From positions 86,822-150,821 of the forward strand of contig CAZMNY010000017.1 of NCBI GenBank assembly GCA_964567745.1: 64,000 nt of DNA, written 5' to 3'. The translations under genes and the position numbers were made by a program. Shown here piece by piece: positions 45,270 through 53,503 of the stretch. The stretch is from CAZMNY01 sp964567745. GTDB taxonomy: Bacteria > Planctomycetota > Planctomycetia > Pirellulales > Pirellulaceae. Under the pieces are notes generated by a model. It was not told the origin of the DNA and did no database searches. It worked only from the letters and a program-made list of their open reading frames with translations. The number at the start of each line of letters is the position of its first letter. The first letter of the stretch is position 1.

Positions 45270-46166
45270 ATGATCAAAGCGACATGCGGGTGCGGGGCGA
45301 CACTCAAAGCGAAACCATCCCTGGCCGGTCAGAGGGTGAAATGCCCTTCGTGTCGTCAGTCGCTCACCGTCCCCAGTGTAGGAAGGGAAACCGACTCGTT
45401 ACGGTTCAGCTGCGAGTGCGGCAAGTCGTATCGGGTCAGTCCTCAATCTGCAGGGCGCTCGGCGAAATGTTCCGCCTACGGCGTTTCATTCAAGATCCCC
45501 AAGGCCTCCGCACCGACGCCACAAATCTCGAACCAAAAGGTCAACAACGCAAACGTCGATCTTCTCGCGTCAGACAGTCGAGCCGACGCATTCGGCCTTG
45601 ACGTGGGCGAATTTGATGATCGCGTTGCGCCAAGCGTAACCATCGAGCCGACAGGGGATTCTCCGCCAAACGCCCTTTCGAAACCGCAAGCAACAACGCC
45701 GTCGCCCAGCCCCGTTAGTCAGCGCCGCAAACTCAAACGCGCGGCTGGGTTTGTCGCAATCGCCTTCGGCCTATTGCAGGCCGTTTTTCACGGCGTTTTG
45801 ATCATCCGGTATGTTATCGCGATCGCGGCTATCGATGCCATCGGGCTGCAGACACTCTTTCAGCTAGCGCCTACGATTCTCTTTCTGGTGCTCGGCGTCT
45901 GGTTCGTGAAACTCGGAACAGAGATTGTTCTGGGCAACTTAAACGCGGTCGGCCGCGCTTCGCAAGCGAGTATGGTCTACATCGCCATCTTCATCATCCT
46001 CATCCTCTTCTGGGCTTTTTCGATGATACCCGCTTTCCTCGAAGCTCCTGGGGTCGCGTTTTTCGTCGTCGCCAAGTTCGCACCGATGCTCCTACTCCGC
46101 TGCATTTTCCTCTTGCCACCCGCGTTCATCATGTACGTCGAAAACAAACATCCCTCACGTGAATAA
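45270..46166 (+). CDS. Zinc-ribbon membrane protein of unknown function
   Basis: A 298-residue protein starting at ATG 45270. The N-terminus has two ribbon-like units: CGCGATLKAKPSLAGQRVKC with CPSC just after, and CECGKSYRVSPQSAGRSAKC followed by SAYG, where the fourth cysteine is replaced by tyrosine. A polar, Pro/Ser-rich linker covers about residues 85-165. The C-terminal 130 residues form about four membrane helices (GFVAIAFGLLQAVFHGVLII, TLFQLAPTILFLVLGVWFV, YIAIFIILILFWAFSMI and a last one). The ribbons should lie in the cytoplasm and may bind metal, nucleic acid or a partner. I do not recognise a function. It sits alone between two related repeat blocks. Confidence 0.7.
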   Translation: MIKATCGCGATLKAKPSLAGQRVKCPSCRQSLTVPSVGRETDSLRFSCECGKSYRVSPQSAGRSAKCSAYGVSFKIPKASAPTPQISNQKVNNANVDLLASDSRADAFGLDVGEFDDRVAPSVTIEPTGDSPPNALSKPQATTPSPSPVSQRRKLKRAAGFVAIAFGLLQAVFHGVLIIRYVIAIAAIDAIGLQTLFQLAPTILFLVLGVWFVKLGTEIVLGNLNAVGRASQASMVYIAIFIILILFWAFSMIPAFLEAPGVAFFVVAKFAPMLLLRCIFLLPPAFIMYVENKHPSRE

Positions 46167-46180
46167 GCCGTGGTTTTCGA

Positions 46181-46270
46181 CAGGCGTGATCGACAGAATC
46201 AACAAGAAGAGAAGACAGCCCTCATACCCCTCCTACATCCTGTACATTATTTCAATCCTGTCAGAACTGA
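46181..46270 (+). repeat. ATCCTGT-rich intergenic repeat, right copy
   Basis: Carries GACAGAATCAACAAGAAGAG, AAGACAGCC and TCCTACATCCTGTACATTAT with TTTCAATCCTGTCAG, which correspond to blocks of the 45031-45180 repeat. It fills most of the gap between the convergent membrane protein and kinase genes and may help terminate both. Confidence 0.6.
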
Positions 46271-46290
46271 CTCACTGCAATCGGTGCTGG

Positions 46291-48186
46291 TTAACGTCGG
46301 TTGAGTGAGAGGAGGAGGCGGCGTTCGACGACGCCTTCGCTGATTTGCGATTTGGGGATGTAGTCGTCGGCGCCGGCGTGGATGCACCTCACACCTAACT
46401 CGTTGTCGTCGCGCGAGGTCAAGGCGACGATGGGAAGCGAGTTGTTGGCGGAACGAAGCCTTGCAATCGTCTCCTCGCCATCGCTGTCGGGAAGAAACAG
46501 GTTGACAAGCCCAACATCGAATTGCTGCCTTCTCGCCATTTCAATTGCGTCCGATAGCGTTGACGCGCACTGAATAACATGCGGATGATGCGAAAAACTC
46601 ATCTTCTCAATCACATTATCCCGATGCTGTTCGTTGTCTTCGACCAACAGGATTCGCATTTCGGTGTTGTCTTTCAGCTCGATATCGAGCTCGCTGGCCA
46701 AGGCGATCAGCATTTGCTCGATTTCCTCCATCGTGTCGGGGCGGTCCTTGGCTTTCGGCGCCGCCATCTGGGCAACAAGATCGGCTACGCATTGCGGAAA
46801 ATGGGTGAGGTACTTTCTCACATCCCTGAGACCGCGCCGGCGAAGCAAGTTAAGAATCCGACTCTGCTCCGACGGCCCTCGAAGACGCGGCATTCCCGTC
46901 AACAAGAAGAACATCGTGCAACCCAAACTGTAAATGTCGGCTCGCGAATCTGTACCGCCGAAGTCGCGAGCTTGCTCTGGGGCCATGTAGTCGATCGTGC
47001 CGAAGATGCCGCCATGTTTCGAGCCGACCTCGTCGCACTCGCTGACAACGGTCCGAGCCAATCCGAGGTCCAACACGCGAACCTTTCCGCGTTGGTCGAG
47101 CATCAGATTGCCCGGCTTGACGTCGCGATGGACAACGCCATGTTCGTGCGTGCAGCGCAACCCTCTAGCGGCTTGCAAGACGATGTCCAAAGTCTCTTGA
47201 ACCGATAACGGACCGTGTTCAGCCACGAGCGTCTCGAGCGTCGTGCCTTCAATCCATTCCATCACGATATAGCAAACACCCCTCGACTCGCCCGTCTCGG
47301 CCGCAACGATCACGTTGGGGTGGACAAGCCCCTTTGTCGCCTCCATCTCACGGCGAATACGCTGAAGTCGCCCGTTGTCGTCGCCCGACTCGATCATCTT
47401 GATCGCGTAATCGAGCCCGGAGCGCTTGTGCCGAGCTCGCAAGACAACGCCTTCGGCCCCCTGCCCTATTCGGTCCACAATCCAGTAGTCGCCAATTTCC
47501 AGCGCCTCGGTATTGCCGTCGAGCATCAATCGGCGTTGGTAAAGCGTAATCGCACGCTTGCGCAACAGGTAAGCCGTTATCGACTCGGATGATTGCCTCG
47601 CCTTCGCTCCGTCCACTAACTCGCGAACCAATTCGATCGGGACGATGGACGTCTTTTCAATCTGCTCGAGCAATTTTGAGAGGGGGAGCGGGGCGGAAAA
47701 TTCAGCGAGTGCGAAATGCGATTGAAAGAACGACTTTGCGCCCGGCCCGTCGATTCCCGCCGTATCGGCGTCGTCCTGGTCGCCCGTGAATTCGCGTTTC
47801 AGGGTGGCCCCGTCGTCCAACGTCGTCAAGTCGCAAGTCGACTCCTCGTCGTCCTGACCAACCTCCGGCACAGGCGAGTTCCGCGCAGCCAGCCAGACGC
47901 AGCCAACAATCACGGCCGAGAAGACAAGCAGCTCCGCCGCTAACGGAACGGTTAGCGGCGAGGAGAGCAAAGCGACCGCGGCGTTCACGGCGATCGCCGC
48001 CACGGCCACGAGCCAACGTGGCGGACCGGCGACGGAATCGATCCATTCCGGTCTCTTCCATGAGCCGAGTTGCAGGTCAGCTAAGATCACAACCGGATAG
48101 AGCACGACGAGGCCGATCCAGTGCCCGGCCAAAAAATCGAGCATTGCGATCAGGGCAATCGCGGTAAGTCGACCAATATTAATCAT
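46291..48186 (-). CDS. Membrane Ser/Thr protein kinase fused to a receiver domain without phospho-Asp
   Basis: About 631 residues from ATG 48186 (664 if it begins at 48285). Residues 1-110 hold three or four membrane helices. A planctomycete-type pre-kinase segment (LLRKRAITLYQRRLML) leads into the kinase: YWIVDRIGQGAEGVVLRARH, the ATP lysine in YAIKMIE, HRDVKPGNLML with catalytic Asp355, DLGLA instead of DFG, and GTIDYMAPEQARD. The C-terminus is a response-regulator receiver fold (RILLVEDNEQHRD, ALTSRDDNELG, DDYIPKSQ), but the site that should be LLDL reads LVNL, with Asn562 in place of the phospho-accepting aspartate. The protein is likely a membrane sensor whose receiver acts in phosphate-independent signalling. 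Both starts lack a strong ribosome site. Confidence 0.88.
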   Translation of the reverse strand: MINIGRLTAIALIAMLDFLAGHWIGLVVLYPVVILADLQLGSWKRPEWIDSVAGPPRWLVAVAAIAVNAAVALLSSPLTVPLAAELLVFSAVIVGCVWLAARNSPVPEVGQDDEESTCDLTTLDDGATLKREFTGDQDDADTAGIDGPGAKSFFQSHFALAEFSAPLPLSKLLEQIEKTSIVPIELVRELVDGAKARQSSESITAYLLRKRAITLYQRRLMLDGNTEALEIGDYWIVDRIGQGAEGVVLRARHKRSGLDYAIKMIESGDDNGRLQRIRREMEATKGLVHPNVIVAAETGESRGVCYIVMEWIEGTTLETLVAEHGPLSVQETLDIVLQAARGLRCTHEHGVVHRDVKPGNLMLDQRGKVRVLDLGLARTVVSECDEVGSKHGGIFGTIDYMAPEQARDFGGTDSRADIYSLGCTMFFLLTGMPRLRGPSEQSRILNLLRRRGLRDVRKYLTHFPQCVADLVAQMAAPKAKDRPDTMEEIEQMLIALASELDIELKDNTEMRILLVEDNEQHRDNVIEKMSFSHHPHVIQCASTLSDAIEMARRQQFDVGLVNLFLPDSDGEETIARLRSANNSLPIVALTSRDDNELGVRCIHAGADDYIPKSQISEGVVERRLLLSLNRR

Positions 48187-48445
48187 GCGGGTGAACTCAG
48201 CCGCAAAGGTGGAAGTCCCAGCGGAATCCCCGTCTATCGCGCGGGGGTCGTTTCCGCGCAGTGACGAACAAGCCGTGACGAACAAAGCCGTGCCACGCCA
48301 TAGTAATTCTACATCCTAGCAATTCACCGATGGCCCGCAACGAAAAACGTCACCTGATCAAGGCATAGCCGCTTGATCACCGAATGCAACAACGGAAAAC
48401 GCCAGCAGTCAGTATTAAGACGAGCTCGCTGCGCAGTCAAGTAAA

Positions 48446-49831
48446 TCACTTAGCCAATTCTGGCATTGGCTGATGTCGGTCGACGAGATATTGGGGTCGG
48501 CCGGAGAGGTCTGGCAGAGTCGTGTCGGGCTGAATCCCCAGATTGCGATAGAGCGTGGCGTGCACTTCGCCAAAATGAATCGGGCGATCGTCAATGGAGC
48601 CGCCAGTGCGATCGGTGGCACCGATCACTTGGCCGGTTTTCATTCCACCGCAAGCCACGAGTCCTCCGCCGACTTGGGGCCAATGATCTCGTCCGGCGTT
48701 GGCGTTGATTCTCGGCGTTCGACCGAATTCGCCCCAAGCCACGACCGACACGTCGTCCGCCATCCCTCGCTGGTGCAAATCGTCGATGAGCGCCGCGAGC
48801 CCCTGATCGAACAGCGGCAGGTGCGAATTCTTGAGTCCCGAAAAATTGTTGCTGTGAAAATCCCAACGTCCGAAGTTAAGCGTAACGACTCGCGCACCGG
48901 CCTCAACGAGCCGGCGAGCCATCAGAAACTGCTCTAGATTTCTCGGGGCACCGTCGCCAAAATTTTTCGGATCGCCTTTGCCGTATTTCTCGCGCGTGGC
49001 GGCCGGTTCCTTGTCGAGGTTCAACGCTTCAGCCAGACGGCTGCTCGTCAGCACGTCGAGCGCTTGTTGGTTGAGGTCGTCGATTCCCGCCATCGCTCCG
49101 GTTGAGTCGACATCGCGGCGGAACCGATCGAATCCGGCAAGCAGACGTTTGCGGTCGTCGAGTCGATCGAGCGTGATGCCATGAAGCTGCATATCGTCGC
49201 GAGCTGGACCGCTCGGTCGAAACGCCGAGTGGCCAATCCCGAGAAATCCGGGATGCCCGGGCGAGCCGTAGGGCGGATGTCCGGCGTTCGGGGCGAGCCC
49301 GATAAAGGGCGGCACCGCTCGATTGGTCGGTCCCTTCAGTCGCGAAATGACAGGGCCGATCGCAGGCCAACCGCCGGGCGGCTGGTTTTGGGTCGTCCGG
49401 CCGGTGTAGCAAATAAACGAATCGTGCGAGCCGTTTGGCGATCCGTGCACCGAGCGAAGCGGGGCGCACTTGTCCATGATGGAAGCCAACCGCGGCATGT
49501 GTTCGCAAATCTGAATGCCGGGCACATTGGTCTGAACGGGCTGGAACTCGCCGCGTATCTCCGACGGAGCATCCGTCTTGATGTCGTACATGTCCTGGTG
49601 CGAAGGGGCACCAACCATGTAAATCATGATCACGGCTTTGTGCGAATTCTTGACTCCAGCCGCGGCTTCTCGTTCGAGCAGTTGCATGAGAGTCAATCCA
49701 CCCATCCCGAGCGAACCGATCGTCAACGTCCCTGCCTGAAGAAATTGTCGGCGAGTGGGCGAATTCAATTCGAATTTATTCTCGTCTTGGGCGGCTCGCG
49801 ACATGAATCGGCTTTCTTGTTCAGCGTTCAT
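48446..49831 (-). CDS. DUF1501 family protein with Tat leader
   Basis: About 461 residues from ATG 49831 (452 from 49804, 488 from 49912). The leader SPTRRQFLQAGTLTIGSLG is a twin-arginine-type signal. Family landmarks are VIMIYMVGAPSHQDMYDIK, GSPNGSHDSFICYTG, VVAWGEFGRTPRINANAGRD and HWPQVGGGLVACGG. The fold is related to alkaline phosphatase and sulfatase but the activity is unknown. Unlike the copy at 6752, it has no DUF1549/DUF1553 partner in this window; it is divergent from a sulfatase gene, so its expression may be tied to sulfated-glycan use. Read towards the kinase gene, 259 bp away. Confidence 0.9.
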   Translation of the reverse strand: MNAEQESRFMSRAAQDENKFELNSPTRRQFLQAGTLTIGSLGMGGLTLMQLLEREAAAGVKNSHKAVIMIYMVGAPSHQDMYDIKTDAPSEIRGEFQPVQTNVPGIQICEHMPRLASIMDKCAPLRSVHGSPNGSHDSFICYTGRTTQNQPPGGWPAIGPVISRLKGPTNRAVPPFIGLAPNAGHPPYGSPGHPGFLGIGHSAFRPSGPARDDMQLHGITLDRLDDRKRLLAGFDRFRRDVDSTGAMAGIDDLNQQALDVLTSSRLAEALNLDKEPAATREKYGKGDPKNFGDGAPRNLEQFLMARRLVEAGARVVTLNFGRWDFHSNNFSGLKNSHLPLFDQGLAALIDDLHQRGMADDVSVVAWGEFGRTPRINANAGRDHWPQVGGGLVACGGMKTGQVIGATDRTGGSIDDRPIHFGEVHATLYRNLGIQPDTTLPDLSGRPQYLVDRHQPMPELAK

Positions 49832-50120
49832 CCGTGTGTCCAATGGTCGATGGCTGTCATCGGTAGCAAGCCGAGACATTCCGGCCAGTCGAATCCGTAA
49901 TCGACTGGCCATCCATTATGTCGCGGATTGACTGTCGGCGGCAAGAGATCTCCGAGCGCTGCTAGCCGAATTGCCTGGCAAATGTCGACTCGTTTGCGAA
50001 TAACCAGTCTGCGCGGTCTATTTTGAGCTCGATATCGAGTTGTCGAGATCTGCCGCGCAACGGCATTGTCTTGCGTGCAAGACCGACCGTTCAAGTCCAA
50101 CTCCTTTTAAGGAAGTAAGA

Positions 50121-51722
50121 ATGTCACGTTTGGCGAGAGCGTTTTGTCTGGCATGGATTGGCGTAATGTTGTCAACGGCAGCGGCCGAAGCAAAACGCCC
50201 CAACATTTTCATCGCGATTAGCGACGATGTGTCGTTTCCTCATGCTTCGGCCTACGGATCAAAAATGGTCGACACGCCCGAGTTCGACCGAATCGCCAGA
50301 GAGGGCGTGCTATTTCAAAACGCGTTTTGTCCCGCGCCCGGTTGCAGCCCGTCACGAGCGGCTTTCCTGACAGGGCGGCATATTTGGATGATCGAAGAAG
50401 CAGGAACGCATGCGAGTTATTTCAAGACCAAGTATGAGACGTTTCCCGAACGGCTCGCAAAGGCCGATTACTTCGTTGGAAGCACTGGCAAAGCTTGGGC
50501 GCCGGGCAACTTTAAGCACGATGGCCGAGAATCAAATCCCGCTGGCAGACGTTACGCCGACCGAAGCGTGAAAGGGCCGCTCAAAGGCTACGCCGCAGGA
50601 TTCAAGAAGTTTCTCAGCGAGCGCCCCAAGGACAAGCCGTTCTGTTTTTGGTTTGGCAGCAGCGACGCGCATCGCAGCTACAAGAAAGGGTCGGGTTTGG
50701 CGAAAGGTAAAACTCTGAGCCAAGCGGAAACGCCCGGCTTCCTGCCCGACCACGATGAGATTCGCAGCGACTTGTTGGACTATGCTTTTGAGGTCGAACG
50801 TTTCGACGAGGATTGCGGCAAGATGTTTCGGCTGCTCGAAGAAGCCGGCGAGATGGACAACACACTCATCATCGTCACGTCGGACAACGGCATGCCGTTC
50901 CCTCGAGCCAAAGCGAATTGCTACGAGTTTGGAATCCACATGCCGATGGCAATTCGTTGGAAGAATGGAGCGCCGGGCGGAAGATCATGGGACGATCTTG
51001 TCGGTTTCGTCGACGTGACGGCAACAATCTATGAAGCCGCACAAGTCGAGCCGCCAAGCGATTTCCCGGTCGTCGGAAAGAGTTTTCTGGGCGACCTCAT
51101 GTCGGACAAGACCGGATTGGTCGATCGGAAACGAGACGCCGTCGTCGCTGGTCGCGAACGCCATTCTTCGTCTCGCTACCATTCTCTCAGCTATCCGCAA
51201 CGAGCGATTCGCACCGACCGATTTCTTTACATACGCAACTTGCGGCCTCACCGCTGGCCCGCAGGCACTCCACAAAAATACGGGCAAGTGAAATTCGACG
51301 AGGGCGGCAAGATCTCGAATGCTCGGCTCGGCCCCGAACACGGCGGCTATCACGACATCGACGCCTGCCCAACGCTTTCGTTCCTGATCGCTAATCGCGA
51401 TAACGAGTCGCTCTCAAAGTACCTTGGCTGGTCAGTTGACAAGCGCCCGGCGGAAGAGCTGTTTGACATCGCCTCGGATGCGGACTGCATAGTCAATCTT
51501 GCGGCCAACCCAAAGTACGAGGATCAGCGACGGAAACTTTCCTCGCGGCTGATGAAGATTCTCAAGGAGACGGGCGACGCGCGAGTGATCGACGGCGGCG
51601 ACGTTTGGGAAACCTATCCGCGGGTGAGCGGCTTAAGATGGTTTCCCGAACCGTCTTGGCTTCGGGAAAAAACCGACTCGGCACCTAAACAAGACTGGCT
51701 GGAAAAGCGGCGACCACGATAG
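50121..51722 (+). CDS. Secreted Cys-type sulfatase
   Basis: A 533-residue type I sulfatase from ATG 50121 with AAGGAAG upstream and a signal peptide of about 24 residues. RPNIFIAISDDVSFPHASAY holds the first metal-binding aspartates. The maturation motif is GCSPSRAAFLTGR, where Cys75 must be turned into formylglycine by a formylglycine-generating enzyme (none in this window). TLIIVTSDNGMPFPRAKAN carries the further metal ligands. It should hydrolyse sulfate esters, probably on marine-type sulfated polysaccharides, in the periplasm or outside. The substrate class cannot be read from sequence. It is divergent from a DUF1501 gene across 289 bp. Confidence 0.92.
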   Translation: MSRLARAFCLAWIGVMLSTAAAEAKRPNIFIAISDDVSFPHASAYGSKMVDTPEFDRIAREGVLFQNAFCPAPGCSPSRAAFLTGRHIWMIEEAGTHASYFKTKYETFPERLAKADYFVGSTGKAWAPGNFKHDGRESNPAGRRYADRSVKGPLKGYAAGFKKFLSERPKDKPFCFWFGSSDAHRSYKKGSGLAKGKTLSQAETPGFLPDHDEIRSDLLDYAFEVERFDEDCGKMFRLLEEAGEMDNTLIIVTSDNGMPFPRAKANCYEFGIHMPMAIRWKNGAPGGRSWDDLVGFVDVTATIYEAAQVEPPSDFPVVGKSFLGDLMSDKTGLVDRKRDAVVAGRERHSSSRYHSLSYPQRAIRTDRFLYIRNLRPHRWPAGTPQKYGQVKFDEGGKISNARLGPEHGGYHDIDACPTLSFLIANRDNESLSKYLGWSVDKRPAEELFDIASDADCIVNLAANPKYEDQRRKLSSRLMKILKETGDARVIDGGDVWETYPRVSGLRWFPEPSWLREKTDSAPKQDWLEKRRPR

Positions 51723-51866
51723 CGACAACCGTTGGAAGCCCACAGCCAATCCGTCTAGCAGGCTAGTGCCGCGTCAACTCTAAAAATGGGGGTTGGCTTC
51801 GGCGTAACTTGACTTGGCGGCGTACGATACAAACACTGGGATCCTAATTCTTAGTGTTGACGCTGA

Positions 51867-52511
51867 CTAGTTTGCCGACGCCATCCAGATTGCGGCTTGT
51901 CGAATCACGTCGCCCATGTTGGCCAGGCCGAGTTTGCGGCGAATGTTCTGTCGGTGGGCATCAACTGTCTTGAGACCGATGCGAAGCTGGTCGGCGATTT
52001 CGTGAGGAGAGGTGCCCTGACCGACCAGTTCAAAAATCTGAAACTCACGAGGCGACAAACTCTTCAACTGGCTGCTTTGGCTGGCATCCAATTCGCCACG
52101 ATCGCCGTTTTCATCGCGAGCGCGTTCGCTGAGAAACGTCTGCCCTTTAAGAACCGTGGTGATGGCCTGGGACAAGGTCGCGACAGAATCCGACTTGCTG
52201 ACAAAACCGGCCGCTCCGGCCTTGATCGAACGCTTGGCGAAAAGAGACTCATCATGCATCGACGAAACGAGCACGACAGTTCGAGGAAACTCGCTGGCGA
52301 TCTCTCCGAGCAAGTTCAAGCCCTCGGCCCGCGAATCTTTCAGGAACAGATCGAGAATAACCAGATCCGGATCGTGATCTGTCAAAAGCTGTTTTGCTTC
52401 GACGGAATCTGCCGCCACGCCGCACAATTCTAGATCCGAGCGAGACTGGACGAGATGAGATATTGCATGACGAACCAGCGCATGGTCGTCCACAACTAGG
52501 ACTGTTGCCAT
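51867..52511 (-). CDS. NarL/LuxR-family response regulator
   Basis: A 214-residue two-domain regulator. The receiver has VLVVDDHALVRHAI, the phospho-acceptor in LVILDLFLKD, VLVSSMHDE and the conserved Lys of GAAGFVSKSD. The C-terminal LuxR-type helix-turn-helix has LSPREFQIFELVGQGTSPHE and LGLKTVDAHRQNIRRKLG-like residues (IGLKTVDAHRQN), about residues 148-210. It should bind DNA as a dimer after phosphorylation. It is divergent from the signalling run at 52737-54633, whose histidine kinase is a natural candidate partner. Confidence 0.93.
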   Translation of the reverse strand: MATVLVVDDHALVRHAISHLVQSRSDLELCGVAADSVEAKQLLTDHDPDLVILDLFLKDSRAEGLNLLGEIASEFPRTVVLVSSMHDESLFAKRSIKAGAAGFVSKSDSVATLSQAITTVLKGQTFLSERARDENGDRGELDASQSSQLKSLSPREFQIFELVGQGTSPHEIADQLRIGLKTVDAHRQNIRRKLGLANMGDVIRQAAIWMASAN

Positions 52512-52736
52512 GTGACTACTCTCATATGAAGAGTCTTGATCTCAATGCATGTCCGCCAACATGTGAAATATCGCGGTGCATTGTAGTAAAATGCGATCAA
52601 TGGAACCACAGACCTGCAAATAATCGGCGGACGACGCTCCGGTTGGCGGATGTTGCAGTCCGGGCATCTCATGCCGATTGCGTGACGCCGGACGCGATCG
52701 CTGCTATTTTCTTGAGGGCGCTGCTGCTTTCTCAAC

Positions 52737-53072
52737 TTGATGGCGAGGCCGGATTTCGGACCGGGATTGGCTTTTTCAAACGGATTCGGGGGGTGCGGGA
52801 TCGCGGCGGAATATCACACGAGCATCTTCCGTCTGTTCCATCGACTCGAATCGAAGAAGCCTGGCGATGGCGTCGGACTCGCTGCGGTCAACAGGATTGT
52901 GAACATGCATGGAGGCCGTGTTTGGGTCGAGTCGTCGCTCGGCAAGGGTGCCACATTTTGGGTCGCCTTCCCAAAACAGCCTCGCCACCTTGCGTCGCGG
53001 GATGATCGAGACCGGGGTCAAGCACGGTTGCCAGAACCTTCGACGTTGTCCCAATCCCCAAGGATGCCATGA
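52737..53072 (+). pseudogene. Histidine-kinase remnant (C-terminal ATPase end only)
   Basis: The frame contains GIAAEYHTSIFRLFHRLESK, KPGDGVGLAAVNRIVNMHGG and RVWVESSLGKGATFWVAFP, the G2-box end of a HATPase_c domain of the kind found in PAS- or GAF-containing kinases (FxxFxRL, GxGLAxxxxIVxxHGG). Nothing upstream encodes the N-box, a dimerisation domain or a sensor; the 225 bases up to the divergent regulator have no matching frame. The fragment still ends in ATGA, overlapping the start of the receiver gene at 53069, so a once complete kinase-receiver operon appears to have lost its front part. The start at 52737 is only the open frame limit. Confidence 0.72.
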
Positions 53073-53503
53073 GCAATCAGACCCACCACGTTCTGTTGGT
53101 CGAGGATGACGACGACCACGCCATGTTGATGGAGCTGCAATTGTCTCGAGTCGATTTCATCAAGGGGCTCGACCGGGTGGCGGACGGAGTCGAGGCGTTG
53201 GAATGGTTGGCCAGCCAAGATGAGTTTCCCGATCTCATTCTTCTCGATCTCAATTTGCCTCGGTTGAGCGGCGACCAGTTTTTGCGGATCATCCGAGACT
53301 CCGACGACACTCGAGATCTTCCCGTCGTCGTCGTCACTTCTTCCAACAACGCGCACGACGCCGAGCAAGTCAGACGGTTGGCCGTCGTGGATGTCCTCGT
53401 CAAACCCGTCTCGGCCCAACAGCTTGGCGACGCAATCGCTTCGATTCCGCCGCAAGTGGTCGATCCAGCTCGCCCCCAATCGAATCAAGGGACCGAGCGA
53501 TGA
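53069..53503 (+). CDS. Single-domain response regulator (Rcp1/CheY-like)
   Basis: A 144-residue stand-alone receiver. The acidic pocket is VLLVEDDDDHAMLM, the phospho-acceptor lies in LILLDLNLPRLSG, the threonine/serine in VVVTSSNN and the lysine in VDVLVKPVS. The length and the loop after LNLPRLSG match the Rcp1-like receivers that pair with phytochrome- or PAS-type kinases. The start overlaps the kinase remnant by four bases and its stop overlaps the next gene by four bases (ATGA at 53500), so it is translated as part of one operon. With the remnant upstream, the remaining likely partner is the receiver-histidine kinase that follows. Confidence 0.92.
   Translation: MSNQTHHVLLVEDDDDHAMLMELQLSRVDFIKGLDRVADGVEALEWLASQDEFPDLILLDLNLPRLSGDQFLRIIRDSDDTRDLPVVVVTSSNNAHDAEQVRRLAVVDVLVKPVSAQQLGDAIASIPPQVVDPARPQSNQGTER

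Noticed and set aside
49181..49900. 239-codon plus-strand frame opposite the second DUF1501 gene
   Set aside because: Antisense shadow of a well-supported gene; no motif or start signal.
52394..53005. 203-codon plus-strand frame overlapping the kinase remnant
   Set aside because: It overlaps the regulator start and the remnant in another frame, and shows no domain; the HATPase motifs are in the alternative frame.
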